A stretch of DNA of 64,000 nt from Owenia fusiformis (lineage: Eukaryota; Annelida; Polychaeta; Sabellida; Oweniidae): positions 38,035,366-38,099,365 of the forward strand of contig CAIIXF020000001.1 of assembly GCA_903813345.2 (NCBI GenBank), written 5' to 3'. Positions 21,601 through 36,600 of this stretch are shown here, piece after piece. Position 1 is the first letter of the stretch, and each line of letters begins with the position of its first letter. The notes under the pieces were generated by a model that had not been told where the DNA came from, ran no database searches, and saw nothing but the letters and a program-made list of their open reading frames with translations. A program made the translations under genes and the position numbers.

Positions 21601-24600
21601 ATTTTTATTATATTTTTATTACTTTTGTTACAAACATTTTTTCAAAGTTTGTAAAGTCATGACATAAAAATTTATATATTTCTTATAATAGAGCCTATGT
21701 TTATATTATATTTACATTTATGTTAACACATTAATGTTTACTTCCATTTAAATTATAAATATATAGTAAATATATAAGTTTATTAATTCATGAATTTATG
21801 GCTATATCATATGTGAATGTTAATAGTAACCTGCTTCAATGTAAAATATAAACTATTTAAATGACACTGCTTACTTTATTTGCAGCTTACTAGTGCATCA
21901 GAACAGCAGTAAATATTTCCCATTGAAAGCATCTAAAAAGTCGGCACAACAATTTGAGAACCTGGAATCTAGAAACATGTCTTCTCCAGCCCTCGCAACT
22001 CCATATATGGGCTCGTCACAGTTTGGAAATGACCCAGAAAGCCAGATGTATCAGGAAAGGCCTTACGATTTAACGATGCATACCAATGCCCCTTACATCC
22101 CAGCCCCTCCCATTATCAAATCTGAACCCAGAGATCTGAGCTACGAACAGAACGGTAAGTGGAATATTTTAAGTATTTGAGCAAGAGAGTTATCATCATT
22201 ATCAGATAAATTAATAACTAAATATATTTCCATTTTTAGACTTCAAAGAAGCTCCAATATTTAATCTAGGTTACAGATTTTGATACATTTTGTCCCATAT
22301 TTCAACCAGTTTCCTTTTGGGAAGAAGATTCTTTTGGTACCTCCTAAGATCATTTGTAATTACTCATTATATGATAATTTGTTCATTTATCCTCAACTTT
22401 TAGTATTTTTAGTTGAGTCTTTGCAAATTGAGCCAAAAATATTTTTTCTAACCAACCATGTTTAGTATACAACACAGATATACAGTATGACATTTCAACT
22501 AAGGCCCAAAATGAAATATTATAAGCTAATACACACTCCTATATAAATAACCATTCAAGATGATGACACGAATCCATTGCTTCAATTTGAAAGAATATAA
22601 CATTGTTAGCCATTCTAGTAAAATAGCATTGTTTACATTTTCTGGTAAATAATGGGGCAATTTATATCAATTTATTTTCTGTTGATCAAATATAACTACA
22701 TCTTATCCCTTGATTATGTAAATACACTGTGCTAGTAAAATAACAGCACTGATGTAAACGATATCAAGCTACATAATGTAACATTTTTATGATTCCGGTT
22801 ATTCGAATTGTAATGTTTGGAAAAAAATGGGATGAATCAATCAAAATATCTGATTTTTGTTGATACAATTCTATCAACTCATTGTAATTCATATAAGCAT
22901 GTGTGAACTTTATGATGAAACTGATATTCATTTAATTGTACTCGTATATGTAGTTGTACACCGCATGTACAGTTGTGTACTTCTTGCAGATGAAATAGTA
23001 ATTGTGAGAAAATATCTTTACCTATATTGCATTATTGTACATTATACATAATAGTCGAATAGTGTTCTTTCAATAATGAAGCTTGAAATACATGTATTAT
23101 ATGATAAAGACGCAATTTGTGTTTATTATATTTCCATTATAACGAAATTAGAGTTTTCAAGTTTTTATTATTAATGATTGGATAAAATGAAGTTAAATTT
23201 GAACGTCAGAAAAAATGTCTCTGTAAAATTAATTTTGTCTTCAAATTGAAAAATACAAAAATTTAAATAACATTTGATTGATATTCAATTATGCTGATCA
23301 ATAGCCGAATGTTATTGTGAAAGTGTGGCTAGATACATCAATTACGACCTGACTGTGTGAATACAAAAATTAATTTTGGATTGCTCTATAATTTTACAAA
23401 ATATTAAATGGCTTGTAATCATCATTGATGTATTAATTATAAACCAATTAAGCTCCCTAAAATAATAACATGCCTTGATTAAACAATGTGTGGTCTTTTA
23501 GCAACATCTAAATGAACTCACTGGGATGTTGTCGAGAGACTATTTTAGATTTTTGGTCAGAGACCTTACTTCAAGTGTTTTATTAAAAAAAGTCGCAATC
23601 CTGAAATAAACAATATGTAACTTTTTGGGAAAGAATATATCACTACGGCTATACATAATCTAAAGAGCAAAAAAACAAAAGCTATTGGTATTAAATTCTA
23701 CTAAGTCTGTTAATGGTGCTAATTTGGTAATTTTCCATTTATCTTATGTATCAAGTCTACCCTTGTTTTTTCAGAATATTATTAGTTTTTGCAACTTGTT
23801 AGAAATTAAAAATGATAAAAATTGAATTAAACAAATTGAGGAATTAAAACAGAAATAGAGTTAATATTTGTATCATGACCAATACAATACACAATACATG
23901 ACATGCTAATCCCAACCTTTGGTTTATTTCTTAGATTTTATATCCTGTCATGCAGTGTTTAGTTGAAGAAATCACTCTTGTGTTTACTCTTTCTTAATTT
24001 CTATAGACTAAAGATCACGTTTCTTGACCCTTATTAATAAAATTGATGATTAATTACCATTTGTAGAATACAGTAAATCAATTTAAGTTTCCCGTATTGA
24101 ATACTTAGATTTTAATTGGCTTTAATAGGCTATTGGGGCTCGACAAATAAATCATAGCAATGCCTTGTAGAAATAATCAATAATGGTGACTTTGGTGTTA
24201 TATTCTCTCAAATTCTACATTCTTTATGGAACCATTGTCTCTCAAAGAAGACACAATTCATAGTCTCTGATGTTTTGACAGTTTCTAGTAATCTTTCTTG
24301 AATATTTAATATCCTTGCACAGTTGCTGGGTATTTTACTTTTAATTCTCATCATTAATTGTGTATGAAAATGATTTGCAGAATTTCGCAGCAGATTAACT
24401 TATTCTACTTCTTGTTAAAAGAGACAAAGGTATTAATTTGTTTAAACTCAATACTCCTATTAGGGGAGGTCATTGGTGGTAATATTCCATACTCCATATT
24501 GTGACCTATTGATTCCATGTTTTTTCCATATTTCATTCTCCCAATATAATAAATATTCCAATATTTCAATATACAATGTACTCCCCCCCCCTTCCCGATT

Positions 24601-27600
24601 ATGTTGTTGGAAGACTTGAAGGTTTGAGAGGTCAATTAACGTGAAAGAAAGTTCAACTAAAATGGTTTGATTAGATTAAATAGGTCAGTAAGCAGTAATC
24701 AATCTCATTGCAAACGCGAGATGCACCTTGAATATAAAACAAATCAAATGAGTTGCCCATAAGGATGTTATAGCTTTTTCGCTCATGTAGGCTTTGGATG
24801 CTTTTATTTGAATTGACAGCAATTGAGGATAATTTCATTTTAACATATTGAAATATATCATTTTTGCTCTAAATTTTTCCAATTTTGTCTCTAAAATAAT
24901 CATCATCTTTAGCATGTAATGAAGGTCTTTGTATTATGTTTATGTTTTCTTTGTTTTATAATAAACTAATAATTATTATATGTAATGGGTTCAATAGTTA
25001 GTGAATAAGGCATAAACTTCAGATGAACTTTTGTTCTTCACGATATGATCATTTTTTATTTTCATAATTTGGATGTAATAATGTAATGAGGTATGTTATA
25101 TGCCTTTGGAAATTTCTAGATTTTTTGTTAAAGGGACTTGTAACTTCTAAATTATTTCTCAAATTTCCTAATGTTTGCTTAGACATATGTGTAGAATTGC
25201 AAATGCAACCTGACTCAAAACTCCTTATAGGGGAGAAATTTTGATGTTGGAAATACCCCCAAGGTGACTTCCGTGACATGTCTTGGGAGTTCTTCACTTC
25301 CTTTTTGCCACAAATATGTGTCAGCAAGAAAATCATCTAAGCATTTCCGAACGAATGGTTCATGAGATGCCAGAATCATCAATAGAATTCATCACTTTTG
25401 TTAAAAATGGTCTGCAGATCTGCACTTTTCGTTCCCGAAATGAATCTGTTTTCGTAACTAGTTTGAAGAGTTCCACTTGTGGCTGTAACTTCATGTTGAT
25501 AGTTTTAATTTCCCCAAAATATATATCCATTACTCCATCATTTTTTTATTATTCTTTAGCCCATTTGGCCAAATGTAATTGAAATATGTCCCTTTTATTT
25601 ACAAGGTACATGTTTATAAAGCCAGTAATTCTAGAAGTCAGCAGATAATACCCCGAAGCATCATCAGGATACTGGGTAGAATTAATTATATGTAACTTAC
25701 ACCACAAATCTGAAGAAATGGATTTGAAACTCGAGGAATCTTGTCTTGGCCCTATTATGCTGCAAGAGAGACTGTAGTTTTCAAGGCCTGACTACTCATG
25801 CATGAGAAATATAAATAACAGTAAAATCTGTCTTTGTAAACAAAACTTTCTCATGTATACCTGTATTTTAAGTGGACACCCTTCCTCCGTATAAATTACC
25901 CTTTCTGTTGTGAACACCTACTAAGTAGTGGTTCACCCAAGTGACCATTTTTTCTTGGCCAAATATGTTCAATATTCACAGGTTTTACTGGATTAATTTC
26001 AATATGCTCAGCATAATAATACAGACTATAGCAAGTAAATAAATAAATATCACATAATATAATTTTTAAATGGAAAATTAGTCCGAAAATGGGGTTTAAT
26101 TTGGAAAGTTGTCTAAACAGGTTCAAGAGAGCTCATTTGAGAAACCATAAGAGTCTGATTAATTATTTGAAATAAAAGTTGTTTTGTACGAATGGTTTAT
26201 TCAGTTATTCCATGTCTGTATTAAGTTTGAAAGGCATTCTGACTTGTTTGATGTGATCAATATCAAAAGAGGACTTATTCTCTTATGATTGCATGTGTTT
26301 TATAATTTATTTGGAGAACATTATTTGTAGAAATTTGAAGAAAATACATTCGATATATTCAAAAATGTAGAGATTTAAGATAATTATGAAGAAGTTAAAC
26401 ATATCTGTTTTTTAATTTCTAAATTATCTTACATTTAGGATTACAAATATTTTAATCGTGTCTCTGAGTCTACCTTTAATAAAGTATATTCCACTGTATT
26501 TTTGGCTCATTTATGTAATATTTTGTTGATTGCTATCATGAATGTTAGACTCCTATAGTATGCATGCTATATGAGAACAAGGCTATTGGATCAGAAAGTG
26601 AGCCTCCCTGTCAACTCTGCATAGTACAATGATAGATAGCCACCTAGATTACTCACAGATTTTTTCATCATCAATTATCACATCTTAAAATTCAATTAAT
26701 CTTAGCAACACGCCTAATGAATACACGGTTTCTATACAGAGGTACAAGATAATATGGCTTCTAGCTTAGTGTGTACCTTAAAGGTGAAATGTCTTGATAC
26801 CATCAATTGACAAAATAATTGCCAAAACATAATAGTTTATAGTTCGGTGTACAAAATATTTGAGCAATTGCAAAACTTTTCGAACATATCTCTTTTAGGT
26901 AAACTGAAAAAGTTCTTTTGCCAATTAAGACATAAATACATCAAGAAATCAAACATTTTATATATTTCTGAATTTAAATGTTTTTTTATGGAATGTACCC
27001 CAAAGTACTATGTAGGTGTATAATGAGTTAACAGGTCAACTTGAATATAAGAATTGCACTAAACATAGTTTTCTCTAAAGGGAATGTTTGAAAAAATTCA
27101 CTCTTAAACATTTTTATAACAATTGGATAGAATTTAATGTAAGTTGTAAAATATTGCATTCACCTCAGAATTCTGTCATAAAATGCTTTAAATTAATGCT
27201 AATAAACAACACAGATATGATATGAAATGATTACAAAGTATAACTAAGAGAGGAGAGAAAATTACATCACACATTGCAGGGCTCTCACCAGGAAATTTTT
27301 AGGGTGTGGTGCTAACATCTTCAGAATAACTGTTCATTCTTGATAAATCATATTTATGTTATGTTTTATCCTTTTTACATGCTATTATTGTATATTCAGT
27401 CAAGTTTAGACTGTGGACACAGTCATGATTTGCCAATAGGGTGTGGAGGGAGCTAAATAGAGTGTGGTGCTGCGCCACAGTCTAAAAGCCTGGCGAGAGC
27501 CCTGCATTGACACAATTATATTGATAAATCATGAATTAGATGAAGTTAATCTGTGTAAACAAGGATGCAACTAGACAATATAAATAGCCAACTTGACAAA

Positions 27601-30600
27601 TAAACAAGCAATTGAAATGAAAATACAGACACAAACTTAGTAAATATATACATATACATGATATCATGTATAATGTAATATGCAGAATTTCAGTTGTTGC
27701 ATACTGGTTTGATTTTATGATAGGATCACTGCATGTCACTGCTCCATTAAATGGATGATATGATATGATATGATATGATATGATATGTTACGATATGATA
27801 TGATATTCTTAACTAAATATGAAGCTACTTATATACAGAAACATGGTGTTGTACCTTTCTGACTGCTGCAAATTCTGTTTGGATAAAGGGTTAAGTTAAA
27901 GAAGTATCTGTAAATTAAAGAGTTAGACAAGAAGGTTGATTCATAGACTCCAGGTCTAACTACACATAGCATGAGGCATGTGATGCAACAGCATCACCAA
28001 CTCTTTTAATTCGGTCAACTTCGCTTCTTTTAAGAGAGCTTCATCACAAAAAAAGAATTTTTTATCATATTTATTGGAACTGTGAATATTGGTACTATAA
28101 CATCCTCATTGGCTTTTGTTTTGCCTCACATATTTGAATTTGCCTCACCTATTTGAATTTGCCTCACCTATTTGAATTTGCCTCACTTATTTGAATTTGC
28201 CTCACCTATTTGAATTTGCCTCACCTATATTATCTGATTCTGGCTATGCCTCATGGAGAGACCAAAAGCTGCAGCTTACAATGCAACTACCTGTTGTTGG
28301 TCATTGTAGTAGCAGTTTATGCAGGTATTCTCAGATTCTACAATTTAACATGTGGCAGATTTGGTTAACATCATGATAAATTGGTCCTCTTTACAAACTC
28401 CCTTACAAACCTCTATAAGTTTCACCCATAATTCTTTTGTTTTCATTCATAATATTTGGACAACTTTCCAACATTTTGCAAAGTTAAGATTTCCTTTTAT
28501 TGCCACCTGGCATTTGTAGGAATAAGAGGAATACTCTTTTAGATTATGAGAACACATATGGTGCATAGTTTGAAGGGGTTACATTTACCTATACATTAAT
28601 ATAAATAGGCCTTCTTGAAGTTACCTAGAGTGCTTTGTGTGTTTTCTCTATGACAAATGTCTTGTAAGTCATGTAGAATTTGTTTAACTGATAACACTTT
28701 AGCAGGAACCTACCAATAAGCTTCAGAACATTTTTTGAATAGTTTTAATTTTCATCTCGTCTGGACTTATGTGTTTTTCTCAAAAATCAGATATTGTTTG
28801 ATTTTCCCACTGATCTGCTTTTCTTGAAAGATAGACAATAATCAATACAAACATTTATATTTTAGAAAAATATTATGAAGTTTTGTGTAAGTGTGGTAGC
28901 CCTTTAGTTTGAGGATTGTGACCATATTCTGAGATATTCTCTATAATTCAAGTATTGCCTGGTATCTAATGAGGGCCACTTCACTGTAATATTTTACTGG
29001 CATTTTTCTGAGAATTTTCTTACGTGACTAAGATTATAAATTAGACAAAATTGTACAAATCATAGAAAATTGAAAAAAAGAAAATGTAGACAAAACATGC
29101 TTGTACTCAAACAAAAATCCGGAATGAATATTTCACTTTTCTTTGAGGTATAACTACAATCTTTACACAGCAATTAAATATGGGATTTGGGGTAATATTA
29201 ATAGAGAATCATAACCACACAAAAACCAAAATAAACTCACAATAAACAATAAAGCTAACCAGCTAAACCACCTAGGAGCACAATAGATATAAAGCACATC
29301 TTCAATACACCCAAATGGGGGTAGGACCAAATAAAAAAATTTGAGAAATGTGTTTACGAATTTTTAAAGGAAATGTATTTTTAATGATTTTAACCCACTG
29401 TTTGTATGTATTTTAGTCTCTTTGGATGCACACTAAATTTTAGTAGTGCCGCTGTTGTAAAAGCGTTTTCTCCTAATAAATAAATAAAAAAATTATTGGT
29501 GAGATGACGTTAGCTGTCTCATCATTAAGACCCTGTCTCAATTAATTCTACACTTAATCAATTCCATTCAGTGGGTGGGTGGGTGGGTGGGTGGATGGAA
29601 CTATTGATATATTTTGATTATTAAAAATCAATCAAAATAAATTTTACAATTCCTCTTTAGGCGAAGATAAATTTCTACCTTCTGAAAAATCAGTTTTGTT
29701 TTTTAAAAAGGATTGGTGGTCCCATAGTTAACAAAATGGATTACATAAAGAATTTAGTATGGAGAGTTTGAGAAGATTCTTTTGAAAAACCACATCTGAT
29801 AAACCCTAACTTTTCAAACTTTACAGAGTAGTTTGAACTCAATTATCGCTGTGTACATTGTAGTGATTCCCCAGTATTGATGAATACGGCATGAACTTCT
29901 GAAAATAGGCATGCACCAATGCAAAAACTGTTTTCACCCACTTAAAAATGAAAAAAAACATGAACAATTGAATCAGAATCAGAATTGTGAAAATTATACA
30001 TGTAATTTTGTTTCTACTTGACAATACAACCTGGGGAAAACACTTCACTCGCTGTATCATTGATTACAATTAAAAAGCTGGAATATTTGCAACCTGCAAT
30101 CCTTCATAATATGATACTGCCTTTAAGCACTATTCAAAATCCCATTTAATATATGATCAATTGATCATTCCACTTGTAATTTCACCATTAATTTACATTT
30201 GTGAAAATTGCCATTGATGATTAAGACTAAAGTTCAGCATGTCCCTTAATGTTCATTATAATCAGACTTTACTAAAATGTCATTCTGGAATAAATGCCCC
30301 TTCAAATATTTAATCAACAGCACTTTTTCTAATGGTTTTCTAAATTAATTCCAAAATGGTAGGCTTTCTGAAAAAATGATGATTAAGCAGAAAATGATTG
30401 TATGTAGAGTAAATAGCTAGTTGGTTGTCAAGCATGAAGTTTGAACAATATTCCCAAAACATTTCAGAAATGCAGTTATTGTGTCATTTTCCTTGGTGAG
30501 AACAAAAGCAAGAAAATATTATCAAACAACCTTAAATATTATTTCTTATATCAAGTCTAAAAAGCAAGAATGAATGATACTTTATAGAAACTACACATCA

Positions 30601-33600
30601 ATGAATAAGACATATTCTTTACAACAAATACACTTAAAATGAATAACAAATACTCATATAATAAATAACACATTCTCTGCAACAGATACACTGATAATGA
30701 ATGACACATTTTCTGCAACAAATACACTGATAATGAATAATACATTCTTTACAACAAATACACTTAAAATTAATAACAATTACTCATATAATGAATAACA
30801 CATTCTCTGCAACAGATACACTGATAATGAATAACACATTCTGTGCAACAAATACACTGATAATGAATAACACATTCTCTGCAACAAAGACACTGATAAT
30901 GAATGACACATTCTCTGCAACAAATACACTGATAATGAATGACACATTCTCTGCAACAAATACACTGATAATGAATGACACATTCTCTGCAACAAATACA
31001 CTGATAATGAATGACACATTCTCTGCAACAAATACACTGATAATGAATAACACATTCTTTGCAACAAATACACTGATAATGAATAACACATTCTCTGCAA
31101 CAAAGACACTGATAATGAATAACACATTCTTTGCAACACATATACTAATTGTGAATAACACATTTTCTACAACAAATATACACATACATACTGTTAATGA
31201 ATAACACAAATAGAAATACTTCTTATTAACTGGTATATTAATCTATTTAATATTATTACACATGTAATTATACCATGGAAATATTTTCAGTGGAAAGATG
31301 TATATGATTAATGATAGTTATAAATTCCATCTTGGAGCTAGTGACTTGTAAATACTATAATTGGTTAAAGTAATTTATCATACTGACTGAATATTTGTAA
31401 TGGTAATGAATCGGCCACTAAGACCTGAACACTGAAGGCATATCTTTTTTCAGAAATAATTGATCAGAGTTTGATCTGTTGTTTATGAACAATTGATCAG
31501 TGATTTATATGACTTGGCAATCATTGGTTGTTATATGTATAGCTAGTTTGATGAAAATTGATTAGTATATGACTAGTTTATCGAGCTCATATATGTCTCT
31601 TGATAAAAATTGACTGGTACAAGACTAGCTGATTGAACTCATATATGGCTAGCTTGATGAAAATTGGCTGGTATATGACTAACTGATTGAACTCATATAT
31701 GGCTATCTTGATGAAAATTGACTGGTATATGACTAACTGATTGAACCCATAAATGGCTAGCTTGATGAAAATTGACTGGTATAGGGCTAGCTGTTTAATA
31801 ATTTACTATAATTGTGCTGGCTGGTTGATCAGTAACTATTATGACTGGTATATGTCTAGCTGGTTGAACAGTGAATCAGTATATGGTTTCCATGTTGATC
31901 AGTGACTATTATATGGCTGGTTGGTTAGTTAGTGACTAGTATATGTCTAGCTGGTTGAACATTGAATCAGTATATGGTTTCCAGGTTGATCAGTAACTAT
32001 TATATAGGCTGGTTGGTTGATTGGTGACTATTATGTCTAGCTGGTTGAATGATGAATCATATATGGTTTGCAGGTTGATCAGTGACTATTATATGGCTGG
32101 TTGATTAATCAGTGACTAGTATATGGCTAGCTGGTTGAACATTGAATCATATATGGCTAGCTGGTTGATCAATGATCAGTGACTATTATATGGCTAGCTG
32201 GTTGCACATTGAATCATATATGGCTAGCTGGTTGATCAGTGACTATTATATGGCTGGTTGGTTAATCTGTGGCAAGTATATGGCTAGCTGGTTGAACATT
32301 GAATCATATATGGCTAGCTGGTTGATCAATGATCAGTGACTATTATATGGCTAGCTGGTTGCACATTGAATCATATATGGCTAGCTGGTTGATCAGTGAC
32401 TATTATATGGCTGGTTGGTTAATCTGTGGCAAGTATATGGCTAGCTGGTTGAACATTGAATCATATATGGCTAGCTGGTTGATCAATGATCAGTGACTAT
32501 TATATGGCTAGCTGGTTGCACATTGAATCATATATGGCTAGCTGGTTGATGAGTGACTATTATATGGCTGGTTGGTTAATCAGTGACTAGTATATGGCTA
32601 GCTGGTTGAACATTGAATCATATATGGCTAGCTGGTTGATCAGTGACTATTATATGGCTGGTTGGTTAATCAGTGACTAGTATATGGCTAGTATATGGCT
32701 AGCTGGTTGAACACTGAATCATATATGACTAGCTGGTTGATGAGTGACTTTTATATGGCTGGTTGGTTAATCAGTGACTAGTATATGGCTAGCTGGTTGA
32801 ACACTGAATCATATATGGCTAGCTGGTTGATCAGTGACTATTATATGGCTCGTTGGTTAATCAGTGACTAGTATATGGCTAGCTGGTTGAACATTGAATC
32901 ATATATGGCTGATGATCAGTGACTATTATATGGCTGGTTGGTTAATCAGTGACTACTATATGGCTAGCTGGTTGAACATTGAATCATATATGGCTGATGA
33001 TCAGTGACTATTATATGGCTGGTTGGTTGATCGGTGACTAGTATATGGCTAGCTGGTTGAACATTGAATCATATATGACTAGCTGGTTGATCAGTGACTA
33101 TTATATGGCTGGATGGTTGATCAGTGACTAGTATATGGCTAACTGGATGAACATTGAATCATATATGGCTAGCTGGTTGATCAGTGACTATTATCTGGCT
33201 GGTTGGTTGATCAGTGACTACTATACAGTATGACTAACTGGATGAACATTGACTGGTATATGGCTAACCAGATAAATCATTTACTATTATATTGCTGGCT
33301 GGTTGATCAGTGACTATTGTATGGCTAGTTGATTGATCATATCAGTGAAATTTTATAGAATTTTAGAATAAAATATAATTACATGTACAAGCACTTTGTA
33401 TATAAATAGCACATAAGACAAAAGCACTTTGTATATAAATAGCACATAAGACAAAACCATTATCTCAGTTAAAATGCTGTTAATCATTGAAACTTATAAT
33501 GAAAAAGTGTATAATCACAAGGTCTCTGAAGACATTGATTCGAGCACCTTGTAATTGCATCTCAGATTGTTAACAGATTTTTAATGCAATTCCATAACCC

Positions 33601-36600
33601 TGTCAAAATAAAACATTAATTATTGACTCCATTTTTTATATGTTGAACTAATTCAAAATATTTATACTTTTAGAGCTGTTTATTCTCTTCCTTGGTTATA
33701 TTTTCATTAATGATCTCTTGATTTTTTATTTTGTTTCACACAAAAAACATGACATATTTTTTAACTTTGTAAGAGACAGAGATGAATTCTTTCAATGATC
33801 TGCTCTCACTTCGACCCTCAATTATGGCCTTAACACATTCATAATGATGAAATATGATATCGGGCACAAAAGGCTTAATAAAACAAAGTCAGTCCATAAT
33901 TAGTGAATACAAATTATTATATTTCTTTATATTCTATTTAAAGTGATCTCATTTATGCACTGAATTATTCATAATGAAGTGCTTTACTTGGATCTGTAAT
34001 GAGGAAAAATGAGTGCGGATTTCCATTTTAAGCTTGCCCTGCAAACTTGTCGACTAATGATTGTTTTCAACAGCGAGAGAAGAATGAATGAATGTAACAA
34101 TGTATTGTTTCAAGACCCTCGAGTTGGTATCTCAGTTACACTTTAATCTCACCTTCTAAGATCATATTTATGTTTTCTCGAAAAACTGATTTCCCTATGG
34201 CAGTATTTTCTGATTTTTAATATCATTTGTGTAGAGTTTACACACAATTTATGTAATGACTGGGATTAGCTATATGTCACTAAATAGGGGCTGAGGCATC
34301 CTCTAATTGGGATTAATTTCAATCTTTAATGAATTAATTACAAGCAATATGTATCAATGAACATGGGGAATGATGAATGCTGCTTACATGGATTCTGCTA
34401 AATACAGCACTTAAGGATCATATTTGCCATCAATTATAGTTAGTCAAGGATTAAAATTTATACCTAACATTTTCCTGGAATTTTTTTTCAGATTGCATTA
34501 ATCTATATTTGTGCAAAATACCTATCCAAAAAACTTTTGAAAACTACTTGAAGTATTTTGATTTAAATTTTGATTTCAAATACTTGTATATAATGTGTAT
34601 AATGAATTGAAAGGATAAAACTAAATAAAATAAAAACTTTGAATATGGTTGTTAAATGATATATCAGTGTCTTTATATTCACCCCATATTGGCAAATCAA
34701 TTATAATTTCCAAAGTTCTTTGTTATTTCACCACCAGAAGTGGTAACATCATCAGTATTGATTTGATGTAGTCTCTAACTTTTTTGTGGACAGTGTTCAG
34801 CAATGTTGGTGTTTAGTATTTGGCAGTTGGTGGTCAGTATCTGTAACAAACGGCAAGTGGTGACATTTTGCATGTGAATGCCTTGCTTTATAGTTAGTTT
34901 CACCCTGTTGTTGCCAAATAAACCAACATTCTATAAAATTACCAAAAGGTTAGTACAGGCAAGAAGGATTTTTTAGTCTTATAACTCCAGTACTGGCAAT
35001 ATTTTACATACTTTTTTTTGTTAATCTTTTATGTCAAACTCAGGATATCGAATTATTTCGGTTGCCTTCTTTTTTGATGATGCGTAGGCAAGGGATTCCA
35101 TATCTGAAGGTACGAAGACATTTCATAACAACTCGGCAAATTATTTAACGGAATGAATTGAAGAATTCAGATTTTGATATCCCTTGAGGTTGATATAAAT
35201 TGAACAAATATAAACACAAAAAGTTAGCACAATACAAGAATTACGACTAAAGTGCTTGACTAGCATTTCTATTACTTCCCACGTTTTTGGAATCCATACC
35301 ACTGGGCCTTTTACTGAAGCTTCTAGCCCTGGACAATGAATAACATCCAAATCCTCAGAGGACTCACTTAATCCCAGTTCTATCAAATTAGCAGGCTTTA
35401 AATTAACAATGATTCAATTTAAGATGTCTATGCACATTTAGTTAATACTACAAGGGGTCTTATGGGACTAGATATATGCCCTGTTGTGCTGTGATTACAA
35501 CCCCTCATCTACTTCATCTTTTCACTAACAAATTGTATTTGGACAAGCTAAAGATGCTCCTAATCTCGCCCCAGTCTCTTGAGACCTTTCCTCAGCTCCC
35601 CATTACATTTCCATTGTGCCATGTTCTACATCAATCAGATCAAGTCATTTTTTACAGAATATATTATATTATCGACTAATTTATAGCTCCATTGAGTAAT
35701 AATTAAATTTTTGTGTCATCAATTATTTTCATTGGTTCTGCATGCTTGGAGGTTGCACCTTTAAAGACAAACTCATGGGGTGAGGGGGTGGAGATGCAAA
35801 AATGAAATTTTCATTATTCATATGAAGCATATTATTTTTTATTAATCTCAGATTTCAGTCAACTCAATGTCTTATATTAATGCATGTTAAAACTCTATTG
35901 AACAATATTCATAAATTATTTTCTTCAATTGTATTGAAAGAGCAAGTAGTTTAAAAAGTAGTTCAACTTTCTAAGATGTATACATGTACAGTATATGTAT
36001 ATTGATTAAAAAAACAAACAGAAATATTCTTTTTAACAATATGTGCTGGTACATATAACAAAAAACACAAATAGAGTGAAACATGTAAAATGGAACACCT
36101 CTAGAATTGGAACACCTCTGTTTTTGGAACACTTTTTAGAGTCTCGGGACCAACTGACTTAATGTTAAATGAACGGTTTGTAGAAAAAACCGGGTATCGG
36201 GTAATAAATCCTCCATGGTGGGTTCAAACTTGGTACTCGGTTGGTCGAAAAAACCGGGTACCCAAAAAAACGAAAAATAGCTTCTAGCTCAATCTTGAAG
36301 GAAGTTACATACATTCTTGTAAATTCAAAACAAGTCTTACACCGTTTTCTAATGATCTAATTATGTTATATATTCGTATTTTTCGTTTTTTGGGTACCCG
36401 TTTTTTTTCGACCGGGTACCGGGTACCAAGTTTGAACCCAGCATGGAAGATTTACTACCCGGTACCCGGTTTTTTCTGCAAACCTGTTAAATGAACTCCC
36501 ATAAATGGAACAGTTCCAAAGTAGAACACTTAGAGGTACTAAAGGTGTTCAACTTAGACAGGTTTAACTGTAGTGATAGAGTTGCTTGGGAAAATTAAGT

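Noticed and set aside
30784-31209. Overlapping long reading frames on both strands
   Set aside because: They are read through a 36-bp tandem repeat and have repeat-periodic sequence with no protein family.
31500-33345. CRISPR-like array
   Set aside because: Continuous tandem monomers without unique spacers, in an animal intron.
35141-35386. 81-codon minus-strand frame ([16 protein letters not shown])
   Set aside because: It looks somewhat protein-like at one end, but I recognise no family and see no convincing splice or promoter context.
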